A stretch of 64,000 nt of DNA, taken from NCBI RefSeq assembly GCF_000698595.1, contig NZ_JFHC01000030.1, positions 29,472 to 93,471 of the forward strand. Direction: 5' to 3'. Position numbers and translations under genes: made by a program. The number at the start of each line of letters is the position of its first letter. Position 1 is the first letter of the stretch. The DNA is from Caballeronia glathei. GTDB taxonomy: Bacteria > Pseudomonadota > Gammaproteobacteria > Burkholderiales > Burkholderiaceae. This document shows positions 53,481-61,764 of the stretch, one piece after another. The notes under the pieces are model-generated. The model saw only the letters and a list, made by a program, of their open reading frames with translations. It did not search any database and was not told where the DNA came from.

Positions 53481-54823
53481 ACGATCAGCGTCACGCCGCG
53501 CGCCACCATGAAAACGGTGAGCGCGAGCCACAGGCCGTGATTGCCCATCGGCCCGGCGAGCGACCACGCGGCCAGCATGAACACGGCAAGCGACGCGGCC
53601 ATCGCGTTCATCAGCGCGTGCGTGCGGGTCGCGCCGATGAACACGCCGTCGAGCTGGAAGCCCGCCACCGACGCGAGCGGCAGCACGGCCGCCCAGGGCA
53701 GGAAGCGCAACGCGGCATCGCGCACGGCGGCCTGATCGGTGAGGCGAGCGACGATCCAGCCGCCTGCGAGCGAGTACACGAGCGAAAAACCCGCCGCGCC
53801 GATCACGGACCACAGCATCGTCACCTTCACCGCCTGCCGGAATGCGTGGCGGTCGCGTGCGCCGGTCGCCGCGCCGACGAGCGCCTCGGCCGCGTGCGCG
53901 AAGCCGTCGAGGCCGAATGCCATGAAAGTCTGGAAGTTGAGCAGGAGCGCGTTCGCGGCGAGGATCGCGTCGCCCTGGCGCGCGCCGAGATGCGCGAACC
54001 AGCCGTACGACCCGAGCAGGCACAGCGTGCGGATGAAGATGTCGCGGTTGATCGCGACGAGGCGCCCGAGCGCGCGGGCGTCGGCGAGCGCCGTCCATGA
54101 AAGCGGCGGCAGGCCGCGCGGGCGCAGCCACCACAGGATCGCCATGCCGAGCGCGAAGCCGCAGGCGTCGGCGGCCGCCGTCGCCGCGCCGATGCCCGCG
54201 ACGCCCCAGCCGAAGCGATACACGAACACGAGCACCGCGACGATGTTCACCACGTTGATGAAGACCTGCGTGACGAGCGCGAGCCGCACGCGCTGGCAGC
54301 CGAGCAGAAAGCCCAGCACGACGTAGTTGGCGAGCGCGAACGGCGCGGCCCAGATGCGCGCGTGGCAATAGTCCTGCGCGGTTTGCTGCACGGCGTCGGT
54401 GCCGCCGAGCGCGCGCAGCCCGTACACGATCAGCGGCGTCTGCAGCGCGAGCACGGCCGCGCCGATCCCGATGGCGAGCAGCAGCGCGCGCAGGAGGCTT
54501 GCGCGCAGCGCGTTGTCGTCGCGCGCGCCGAACGCCTGCGCGACGAGGCCCGTCGTGCCCATGCGCAGAAAGCCGAAGCCCCAGAACACGAAGCTGAAGA
54601 CCAGCCCGCCGAGCGCCACGCCGCCGAGGTATTGCGGACCGTCGAGATGCCCGGCGACGGCGGTATCGACCGCGCCGAGAATCGGCTGCGTGAGGTTAGC
54701 GAGGACGATGGGAAACGCGAGCGTCAGCACGCGCCGATGCCAGTGGACGGGCACGGCCTGCGGCGTCGGCTTGTCGGTCTGCGGGGTGTTCAAGTGCGGG
54801 TCCGGAGGCGGCGAAGGCGCCAT
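53423..54823 (-). CDS. MATE-family efflux transporter (DinF-like)
   Basis: A 466-residue transporter with 12 membrane segments arranged as two six-helix bundles. The start of each bundle carries the typical pattern (LAFPIVLANLTQPILGAVDT, and NRDIFIRTLCLLGSYGWFAHLGAR for the second). The overall pattern fits the DinF branch, which exports drugs or protects against oxidative stress using H+ or Na+ gradients. The ATG is weakly supported by GGGAC. Its last 58 bases lie under the convergent hydrolase gene, so the C-terminal residues (VAASPSSNAL) are encoded in shared DNA. Confidence 0.88.
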   Translation of the reverse strand: MAPSPPPDPHLNTPQTDKPTPQAVPVHWHRRVLTLAFPIVLANLTQPILGAVDTAVAGHLDGPQYLGGVALGGLVFSFVFWGFGFLRMGTTGLVAQAFGARDDNALRASLLRALLLAIGIGAAVLALQTPLIVYGLRALGGTDAVQQTAQDYCHARIWAAPFALANYVVLGFLLGCQRVRLALVTQVFINVVNIVAVLVFVYRFGWGVAGIGAATAAADACGFALGMAILWWLRPRGLPPLSWTALADARALGRLVAINRDIFIRTLCLLGSYGWFAHLGARQGDAILAANALLLNFQTFMAFGLDGFAHAAEALVGAATGARDRHAFRQAVKVTMLWSVIGAAGFSLVYSLAGGWIVARLTDQAAVRDAALRFLPWAAVLPLASVAGFQLDGVFIGATRTHALMNAMAASLAVFMLAAWSLAGPMGNHGLWLALTVFMVARGVTLIVQLPALERGVAASPSSNAL

Positions 54824-54927
54824 TGTCCCGAGTGCGCCCGCGCCGCGCAACCTGCGCACAACCTGCGCAATCAGACGAACCCGCCGATAATCGCCGCTGG
54901 CCGCCGCCTCGTATTTCTTACACGCTC

Positions 54928-55248
54928 ATGAAAACCCTGCTGCTTTACGTCGTCACCGCGATCGCCGAGATTGCCGGCTGCTACTTCCCGTACCGGTGGC
55001 TGAAGGCCGGCGGCTCGCCTTGGCTTCTCGTGCCGGGCGCGTTGTCGCTTGCGCTCTTCGCGTGGCTGCTCACGCTGCACGATACCGCCGCCGGGCGCAT
55101 CTACGCGGCGTATGGCGGCGTGTACATCGGCGTGGCGATTGCGTGGCTGTGGGCGGTCGACCGCATCCGGCCGACCGCGTGGGACGTCGCGGGCGCGGTG
55201 ATCGCGCTCGCGGGCATGAGCGTGATCGCGTTCCAGCCGCGCGTCTGA
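54928..55248 (+). CDS. UPF0060 (YnfA) family membrane protein
   Basis: A 106-residue inner-membrane protein with four helices. Family signatures are the N-terminal LLYVVTAIAEIAGCYFPYRW and GRIYAAYGGVYIGVAIAWLW, and the ending WDVAGAVIALAGMSVIAFQP. Related proteins resemble small multidrug resistance pumps, but the natural role is unclear. The ATG is chosen at the conserved start; the frame extends upstream without a start signal. It is divergent from the MATE gene. Confidence 0.93.
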   Translation: MKTLLLYVVTAIAEIAGCYFPYRWLKAGGSPWLLVPGALSLALFAWLLTLHDTAAGRIYAAYGGVYIGVAIAWLWAVDRIRPTAWDVAGAVIALAGMSVIAFQPRV

Positions 55249-55274
55249 GCGCGGCGCAACACTGAAGCCTCGCG

Positions 55275-56297
55275 TCAGGCTTCGAGCGCGAGCAGCGCGA
55301 AGGTCGCGAGCCAGTGCTCGCCCATGTAGTCGCCCGCCACGTGGGCGATGCCGGAGGCGAGGTGCTCGTCGGCGGCTCGTTCCAGCAGCGCGACGCGCGC
55401 GTCGCCCGCAGGCAGCGCCCGCGCAAGCGAGCGCTGGCACCACGCGCGGCTCAGGTTCAGGCCGTCGAGGTGGGCGAGCTTGCCGTCGCTGCGATCGGTG
55501 ACGGTGGCGGGCACGAAGAGCGTCGCGGGTTCGCGCGAGGCGAGCTTCGGCAGGAACCGGTCGAACCAGCCGGCGAATTCGCCGGCCGGCAGCACGCGCC
55601 GCATCAGCTCGGCCTCCATCAGAGCAGGCGACAGGAACTCGTCGCCCGCGGGCTCCCACGCCTGGCACGCCTCGTCGTTCAGGAACCAGCGCTTCGCCGT
55701 CTCGACGATCAGCGTTTCGAACGCGGCATCGCGCGCCTGCCGCGCATAGCCGATCGACAGCGCCAGCGCAAACGCCATGTTGAAGTGCGTGCCGACCCTG
55801 AGCGGATACGTCGACTTCGGCAGGAACTCCGCGAAGCGCGCGACGAATGCGTCGGCGAGCGGCTGCAGGGTCTTCGCCCAGCGCGCGCCTTCGGCGGAGC
55901 GCATCGAATGCAGCTGGCCCGCCAGCGCGAGCAGCCACGCCCAGCCGTACGGCCGTTCGAAGCCGCGCGCGGCGGGGCGCTCCAGGTACGCCACTTCAGC
56001 GGCGACATTGGCGTCGGTCAGATGCGCATCGATCAGCGCGCGAATCTGCGCGGCTTCGGGCAACTGCGGGAACGTGTCGTAAAGACGCGCGATCAGCCAG
56101 TAGCCGTGCACGCACGAATGCCAGTCGTAGCTACCGTAGAACACGGGATGCAGCGCGCGGGGGCTTTTCACGTCCTCGGGGCCGGCCATCACGTGATCGA
56201 GCTTGTTCGGATACTCGCGCGTCAGGTGACCCAGCGCGACGCGGGCGAATTTCGACGCGAGCGCCGCGTCCAGTGCGATGGTGGGCCGTGTGTTCAT
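55275..56297 (-). CDS. DUF2891 family protein
   Basis: A 340-residue soluble protein of DUF2891. Distinctive stretches are HPVFYGSYDWHSCVHGYWLIA near residue 50, YGWAWLLALAGQLH near 115 and HLDGLNLSRAWCQRSLARAL near 275, all rich in His, Trp and Arg as in alpha/alpha-toroid sugar-active proteins. The biochemical function is unknown; a glycan-related role is inference only. No signal peptide. A GAGG lies before the ATG. It converges on the ynfA-like gene with 26 bases between. Confidence 0.85.
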   Translation of the reverse strand: MNTRPTIALDAALASKFARVALGHLTREYPNKLDHVMAGPEDVKSPRALHPVFYGSYDWHSCVHGYWLIARLYDTFPQLPEAAQIRALIDAHLTDANVAAEVAYLERPAARGFERPYGWAWLLALAGQLHSMRSAEGARWAKTLQPLADAFVARFAEFLPKSTYPLRVGTHFNMAFALALSIGYARQARDAAFETLIVETAKRWFLNDEACQAWEPAGDEFLSPALMEAELMRRVLPAGEFAGWFDRFLPKLASREPATLFVPATVTDRSDGKLAHLDGLNLSRAWCQRSLARALPAGDARVALLERAADEHLASGIAHVAGDYMGEHWLATFALLALEA

Positions 56298-56790
56298 GCG
56301 CGCCTCGTCGTGAGAAATGGATGGGTGCCGGCGCGAACGCAAGGCGTCCGGAAATGCCGGGCGATGAATCTAGCACGGGACTTTATCGATAAAAGCTCAA
56401 TAAAGTGTGAAGTAAGGGTAAATACCTAAATTCCGCATTTCCGCGTGATTCACGCGGGCAAATCCCGCGCCCCGGGAGTTGGCTCGCCGCAGCGGGTTAC
56501 GTCTCCGAAAGCCTTTGCCAATCGGGCTGTCAGCAGGCGGCGCCGGCCGGATCGCCCTGTCGCACGGTCTCGTGCAGCGAAACATCGGAGGAGTGACGGC
56601 GGCGCGATTCATGCTTGCACAGGTCGCATTCGAGGGCCGCCTTACCGGGCGATTACGGACATCGTCGTATAAACTTGCGCCCGAACGCCGCCCAGAGCGC
56701 TCCGATCCGGCGTCGATTCCCTCGATGAACCGGGTCCGATAGCGGCCCCGCGCCCTCTATCCAACAAGCAACATAAGGGATGAAAGCTAC
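56298..56790. other. 493-base intergenic region with an AT-rich palindrome
   Basis: No supported gene. At the left is TTTATCGATAAA (56382-56393), a perfect 12-bp palindrome in an AT-rich patch that could be an operator for the DUF2891 gene, about 85 bases from its start. On the right, TATAAA near 56668 may belong to the kgtP promoter. The open frames crossing the region have no ribosome binding sites. Confidence 0.45.
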
Positions 56791-58086
56791 ATGACCGACC
56801 TCACTTTTTCCGAAGCAGCAGATACCCGGCGGCGCGTGTTCGCGATCGTCGGCGCCTCCTCGGGCAATCTCGTCGAGTGGTTCGACTTCTACATCTACTC
56901 GTTTCTCGCGCTGTACTTTTCGGCGGCGTTCTTCCCGAGCGGCAATTCGACGACGCAGCTCCTCAACACCGCCGGTGTGTTCGCCGCGGGCTTCCTGATG
57001 CGCCCGATCGGCGGCTGGCTGTTCGGCCGGATCGCCGACAAGCACGGCCGCCGCAACGCGATGATGATCTCGGTCCTGATGATGTGCGGCGGCTCGCTCG
57101 TGATCTGCTTCCTGCCGACCTACGCGACCATCGGCGCATGGGCGCCGTTCCTGCTGCTGCTTGCGCGGCTGTTCCAGGGGCTCTCGGTGGGCGGCGAATA
57201 CGGCACGAGCGCGACCTACATGAGCGAAGTGGCGCTCAAGGGCCGCCGCGGCTTTTTCGCGTCGTTCCAGTACGTGACGCTGATCGGCGGGCAGCTTGCC
57301 GCGCTGCTCGTGCTCGTCGTGCTGCAGCTCTTTCTCTCCACTGAGGAGCTGAAGGCCTGGGGCTGGCGCATCCCGTTCTTCATCGGGGCGTGCGCGGCAC
57401 TCGTCTCGCTCTATCTGCGTAAATCGCTCGACGAAACGACGACGGCCGAAACCCGTCAGCGCAAGGAAGCGGGCACGCTGCGCGGCCTTCTGATGCACAA
57501 GCGCGCGTTCCTCACGGTGGTCGGCTTCACGGCCGGCGGCTCGCTCATCTTCTACACGTTCACGACCTACATGCAGAAGTACCTCGTGAACACGGCGCAC
57601 ATGGAGGCGAAGACGGCCAGCAACGTGATGACGGCGGCGCTCCTGGTGTACATGCTGTTGCAGCCGGTGTTCGGCGCGCTGTCGGACCGCATCGGCCGCC
57701 GCCAGTCGATGCTCTGCTTCGGCGCGCTTGCCACGATCTGCACGGTGCCGCTGCTGCATGCGCTGAAGGACGTGACGAGCCCCGTCATGGCGTTCGCGAT
57801 GGTGGTCGTGGCGCTCGCGATCGTCAGCTTCTATACGTCGATCAGTGGCCTCATCAAGGCGGAAATGTTCCCGCCGGAAGTGCGTGCGCTCGGCGTGGGG
57901 CTGTCGTACGCGGTCGCCAATGCGGTGTTCGGCGGCTCGGCGGAGTACGTTGCGCTTTTCCTGAAGTCGATCGGCAGCGAGTCCGCGTTCTACTGGTACG
58001 TCACGGCGATGTGCGCGATTTCGCTCATCGTTTCGTTCCGCATGCGCGATCCGAGCAAGGAAGGCTATTTGCGCAACGAACCCTGA
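56791..58086 (+). CDS. kgtP: Alpha-ketoglutarate permease-type MFS symporter
   Basis: A 431-residue carrier of the metabolite:H+ symporter family, equal in length to E. coli KgtP (432 aa). The first helix has ASSGNLVEWFDFYIYSFLAL, the 2-3 loop is GRIADKHGRRNAMMIS, RLFQGLSVGGEYGTSATYMSE carries the family acidic and aromatic residues, and LMHKRAFLTVVGFTAGGSLIF follows the central loop. It should import 2-oxoglutarate with protons. It stands alone with a strong terminator after it. Another dicarboxylate as substrate cannot be ruled out. Confidence 0.87.
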   Translation: MTDLTFSEAADTRRRVFAIVGASSGNLVEWFDFYIYSFLALYFSAAFFPSGNSTTQLLNTAGVFAAGFLMRPIGGWLFGRIADKHGRRNAMMISVLMMCGGSLVICFLPTYATIGAWAPFLLLLARLFQGLSVGGEYGTSATYMSEVALKGRRGFFASFQYVTLIGGQLAALLVLVVLQLFLSTEELKAWGWRIPFFIGACAALVSLYLRKSLDETTTAETRQRKEAGTLRGLLMHKRAFLTVVGFTAGGSLIFYTFTTYMQKYLVNTAHMEAKTASNVMTAALLVYMLLQPVFGALSDRIGRRQSMLCFGALATICTVPLLHALKDVTSPVMAFAMVVVALAIVSFYTSISGLIKAEMFPPEVRALGVGLSYAVANAVFGGSAEYVALFLKSIGSESAFYWYVTAMCAISLIVSFRMRDPSKEGYLRNEP

Positions 58087-58124
58087 GGCTTACGCCCGGG
58101 CATCATTGCGCCGCGCTTACGGAC

Positions 58125-58158
58125 AACCCCGCATTCATTTGGATGCGGGGTTTTTCTT
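58125..58158 (+). terminator. Rho-independent terminator of kgtP
   Basis: AACCCCGCAT pairs with ATGCGGGGTT around an 8-base loop and is followed by TTTCTTTT, 39 bases after the kgtP stop. Confidence 0.9.
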
Positions 58159-58422
58159 TTTTTGCGCGGGCGGCAGAGCGCTTCTTCCGTCGGCGACACC
58201 GCATCCCGCACGCTCATGCACGCGCGCCCATGTTGCGCGCACGCCAATAGCGCTTCGCGATAGACGCTCGCATCCGCGATGACGGTAAGATTGCGGTACA
58301 GGCGCACTCAGGCCCGTCCGCGGCGCGCGGGCCAGAACTGGATACGGGTGCGCGCGGTCAATACCCGCGTATGAAGCGAAATGAGCGCACTCGAGCGCGT
58401 CCGTCTGCGTGGAGACTAGCCC

Positions 58423-59082
58423 ATGGAAGATTTCGACGAAGCGCTGTATCACGTCTGGCAGGCCAACCTGAACGTGCTGACGGGTTCTCCCGGCGGCGCG
58501 TCGCGGCTTGCCCGGATGATGACCTTTTCTCCGTCGCACATGAAGCTGATCGTGGCCGGCCGGCGCGCTTTCAGCGAGGAGTTCGTGCGCGGCGTCGAAA
58601 CAGTGACCGGCCTGCCGGCGCACTGGATGGACGAACGCCGCAGCGCCGCCGACATTCCCCCCGAAGCCCAGCGCGCGATGGACGAGGAAACGCCGGTCGC
58701 GGTATTTCGCGGCACCGCGCATCCGGCGCCGAAGCGCCCGGTGCTGCGCGGACCGGAGCCGCTGCTGTCGCAGACGGAAGCGACGCGGCGCATCGCGGAT
58801 CAGGCGCTTCAGCAGGCCGAGACACACCGGCGGGATCTGGTGTTCAGGCGCAACCGCGAACTGCTGGTGCAGGATTTGCGGCGGCTGGAGCGACAACTCG
58901 CGTTGCTCCAGCTCGACAACATGACGCCGAAAGCGGAAGAACTGCTCGCATCCGACAAGCTGAGCGAAGCCGTGAAAGCCGACTTGTCCGGCCGTCTCGA
59001 ACAGATCGACAAGCACAAGAAGCTGTTGCAGCAGCACGTGGAGAAACTCGCCGCGCTGCTTTCGAATGCCGACGACGCCTGA
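58423..59082 (+). CDS. Hypothetical protein with HTH-like N-terminus and coiled-coil C-terminus
   Basis: A 219-residue soluble protein. Residues about 24-70 (GGASRLARMMTFSPSHMKLI, then AFSEEFVRGVETVTGLPAHW) have the helix pattern of a Cro/repressor-type DNA-binding domain, as seen in some phage-like proteins. Residues 120-215 are a long charged coiled coil (LQQAETHRRDLVFRRNRELL, RLERQLALLQLDN). I do not recognise a named family. It may be a DNA-binding structural or regulatory protein. It converges on the next small gene with two bases between the stops. Confidence 0.7.
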   Translation: MEDFDEALYHVWQANLNVLTGSPGGASRLARMMTFSPSHMKLIVAGRRAFSEEFVRGVETVTGLPAHWMDERRSAADIPPEAQRAMDEETPVAVFRGTAHPAPKRPVLRGPEPLLSQTEATRRIADQALQQAETHRRDLVFRRNRELLVQDLRRLERQLALLQLDNMTPKAEELLASDKLSEAVKADLSGRLEQIDKHKKLLQQHVEKLAALLSNADDA

Positions 59083-59084
59083 AG

Positions 59085-59249
59085 CTACTTCTTCGCGGGC
59101 TTCGGCTCGGGCTCGGGGTGGACCGCGATCGGATCGCTGGCGGGGAAGGTCTCGTCGAGTGCTTCGTCGAGCAATGCCTCCTCGTGAAGCGGCGCGTCCT
59201 TGCGATCGGCTTCCTTCGTTTTCGCGTCGGTGTGGCGCGGCTTGCTCAT
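59085..59249 (-). CDS. Small acidic protein with ALDETFPASDPIA motif
   Basis: A 54-residue protein below usual ORF cut-offs. It has a good AGGAG site. The C-terminal half EEALLDEALDETFPASDPIA is a pattern I recall from many short Burkholderiales and Rhizobiales proteins of unknown function. The first half is Lys/Asp-rich. It probably has its own promoter upstream in the 124 bases before the AraC gene end. Confidence 0.7.
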   Translation of the reverse strand: MSKPRHTDAKTKEADRKDAPLHEEALLDEALDETFPASDPIAVHPEPEPKPAKK

Positions 59250-59373
59250 GGCCAGCTCCTGAAAGGAACAACGGAATTTCACTATAACAGCGGTGTCGCC
59301 GGCGTGCAGTGTCCCGGCGGCAGCACGCGGGCGGCATGCCCGTGCGCATTCGCCGTGCGTCGTTACCCCTGCG

Positions 59374-60438
59374 CTATCCCGTGCGCCGGTAGTCCGCCGG
59401 GCGTACGCCGGTCCACTTGCGAAACGCGCGGCGAAACGCGCTCGGCTCGGCGAAGCCGAGCGCGTCGGCGATTTCCGCGATGGTCGCGCTCGTGTCGGCG
59501 AGACGCGAGATCGCAAGGTCGCGCCGCAGCGCGTCCTTGATCGCCTGATAGGTCGCGCCTTCCTGCTTCAGGCGCCGCCTGAGCGTCGCCTCTGCCATGT
59601 TCAGCGCGGCGGCGACGCGGTCGCTGTCGGGCCAGTCGGCGGGCGGCAACTGGCGCAGGCGGCGCCGCACGTGCGCCGCGAGCGAATCCGGATTGCGGTA
59701 CTTGACGATGAAATTCGCGGGCGCGTCTCGCAGGAACGTCCTGAGCGACGCCGCCGTCTGCACCACCGGCAGCGCCGCGATTTCCGGCGACAGATCGACA
59801 TGCGACGCCGGCTGGCCGAATTGGAGATCGTCGCAGAACATCAGACGGTACTCGTCGCTCGCGGCGGGCTCCGGGCAGCGCAGGTGGGCCGAGAGCACCG
59901 GAATGCGCCGTCCGACGAGCCAGCACAGCAGCCCGTACACCAGGATGAACGCGGTGGCGTAAGCGAACATGCCCTTCGGCTCCCGGCGGTCGCGAAGACG
60001 GATGCGCACCCGGGTGGCGTCGATCTCGGGTTCGAGCGTCAGGTCGTCGAGCACGAGCCGCAGGAAGTTCGCGATGCGTGTCAGCGCCTGCGCGCCGTCG
60101 CGCGAGCCGAGCGCCGCGTGCGAGAGCAGCACGAAGCTGCCGCGGCGCATCGGATGGCTGTCCTGGCCGAAGAATTCGTCGTCGAGCGCGTCGGCGGTGG
60201 CGTGCCAGAGCTTGCCGTACTGCGCCGGCGACACCCGCGCGCGCGGCGATTCGAGCATCGCAGGCGCGATGTCGGCGGCGGCGAGGAGCGATTCGCGCAA
60301 GCCGCCGCGCGCCTCGGCGCAGCGCAGCGCCTCCTCGACGAGGCTCACCGGGATCGTTCCGCGCTCGGGGGCTGTCTTGTGGATTGGGGTAGTCACTAGG
60401 TGGCGAAAGCGCTCAGATAGCGTGATCGTTTTGGGCAT
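59374..60438 (-). CDS. AraC-family regulator with arabinose-binding-type N-terminus
   Basis: A 354-residue regulator. The N-terminal ligand domain of the OruR/ArgR-like group (about 25-215) includes SPAQYGKLWHATADALDDEF and RRGSFVLLSHAALGSRDGAQ. The C-terminal double helix-turn-helix (about 250-350) includes VAAALNMAEATLRRRLKQEG and IAEIADALGFAEPSAFRRAF, then KWTGVRPADYRR. It is divergent from the acyl-CoA dehydrogenase gene, 148 bases apart, and likely activates it together with the ligase gene. Inducer unknown, perhaps a fatty or aromatic acid. Confidence 0.9.
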   Translation of the reverse strand: MPKTITLSERFRHLVTTPIHKTAPERGTIPVSLVEEALRCAEARGGLRESLLAAADIAPAMLESPRARVSPAQYGKLWHATADALDDEFFGQDSHPMRRGSFVLLSHAALGSRDGAQALTRIANFLRLVLDDLTLEPEIDATRVRIRLRDRREPKGMFAYATAFILVYGLLCWLVGRRIPVLSAHLRCPEPAASDEYRLMFCDDLQFGQPASHVDLSPEIAALPVVQTAASLRTFLRDAPANFIVKYRNPDSLAAHVRRRLRQLPPADWPDSDRVAAALNMAEATLRRRLKQEGATYQAIKDALRRDLAISRLADTSATIAEIADALGFAEPSAFRRAFRKWTGVRPADYRRTG

Positions 60439-60586
60439 CGGCTAACGTCCGGCGATTGCCTAGACTCGTTCGCAACGCGTGAAACCGCGCGACGGCCGGG
60501 CCTCGGGCCGAAAGTGTATACGATCGGACAAGCCTGATTCCGCGCCCCGGACCGCCCCCGTTCCTGCCCCATTCCCGAGCCCAATC

Positions 60587-61723
60587 ATGATCGACAGTTT
60601 CCTCACCGAAGAGCAGCGCATGATTCGCGACGCCGCCCGCGAATTCTCGAGCGAAGTGCTCGCGCCGAACGCCGGCCAGTGGGACCGCGACGGCAAGATC
60701 CCCGACGCGGTCGTCCGCCAGCTGGGCGAACTCGGCCTGCTCGGCATGATCGTCCCGGCGGAACTGGGCGGCACGTACAGCGACTACACCGCCTACGCGC
60801 TCGCGATGGAGGAGATCGCGGCCGGCTGCGCATCGTGCGCGACGCTCATGAGCGTGCATAACTCCGTCGGCTGCGGGCCGATCCTCAAATTCGGCACCGA
60901 CGCGCAAAAAGCCGCGTATCTGCCGAAACTGGCGAGCGGCGAGATGATCGGCGCCTTTTGTCTGACGGAACCGCAGGCGGGCTCGGAGGCGAACAACCTG
61001 CGCACGCGGGCGATCGAGCGCGACGGCAAATGGGTGATTTCGGGCAGCAAGCAGTTCGTGACCAACGGCCGCCGCGCCGGCATCGCGATCGTGTTCGCGG
61101 TCACGGATCCGGATCTCGGCAAGAAGGGCATCTCCGCGTTCATCGTGCCGACCGATACGCCCGGCTTCAACGTCGGCCCGCCGGAGCACAAGCTCGGCAT
61201 CCGCGCGTCGGATACGTGCCCGATCACCTTCGACGACTGCGCGATCCCCGCCGCCAACCTGCTCGGCGCGCGCGGCGAGGGCCTGAAGATCGCGCTGTCG
61301 AATCTGGAGGGCGGGCGCATCGGCATCGCGGCGCAGGCGCTCGGCATCGCGCGCGCGGCCTTCGACGCGGCCCGCGCCTATGCGCGCGAGCGCGTGCAGT
61401 TCGGCAAGCCGATCCGCGAGCATCAGTCGGTTGCCAACATGCTCGCCGACATGCAGACGCAACTGAACGCCGCGCGCCTGCTCGTGCTGCATGCGGCGCG
61501 CATGCGCACGGAAGGCGTTCCGTGCCTCTCGGAGGCGTCGCAGGCGAAGCTCTACGCGTCGGAGATGGCCGAGCGCGTGTGCTCCGACGCGATCCAGATC
61601 CATGGCGGCTACGGCTACCTGCAGGACTATCCGGTCGAGCGCCATTACCGCGACGCCCGCATCACGCAGATCTACGAAGGCACGAGCGAAGTGCAGAGGA
61701 TGGTGATCGCGCGAGCCCTGTAA
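60587..61723 (+). CDS. Acyl-CoA dehydrogenase
   Basis: A 378-residue FAD enzyme that puts a double bond into acyl-CoA. The family blocks are IGAFCLTEPQAGSEANNLRT (FAD/substrate), GLKIALSNLEGGRIGIAAQALG, and DAIQIHGGYGYLQDYPVERH; the catalytic base is E364 in QIYEGTSEVQR, the position used by short- and branched-chain enzymes. The start MIDSFLTEEQRMIRDAAREF is conserved; the in-frame extension upstream is not. It is followed after 41 bases by an acyl-CoA ligase gene in one operon, probably under the divergent AraC regulator. Substrate not assignable. Confidence 0.93.
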   Translation: MIDSFLTEEQRMIRDAAREFSSEVLAPNAGQWDRDGKIPDAVVRQLGELGLLGMIVPAELGGTYSDYTAYALAMEEIAAGCASCATLMSVHNSVGCGPILKFGTDAQKAAYLPKLASGEMIGAFCLTEPQAGSEANNLRTRAIERDGKWVISGSKQFVTNGRRAGIAIVFAVTDPDLGKKGISAFIVPTDTPGFNVGPPEHKLGIRASDTCPITFDDCAIPAANLLGARGEGLKIALSNLEGGRIGIAAQALGIARAAFDAARAYARERVQFGKPIREHQSVANMLADMQTQLNAARLLVLHAARMRTEGVPCLSEASQAKLYASEMAERVCSDAIQIHGGYGYLQDYPVERHYRDARITQIYEGTSEVQRMVIARAL

Positions 61724-61764
61724 GCCGTGCCCGAGCGGCGCATAAATAACGACATGGAGACACG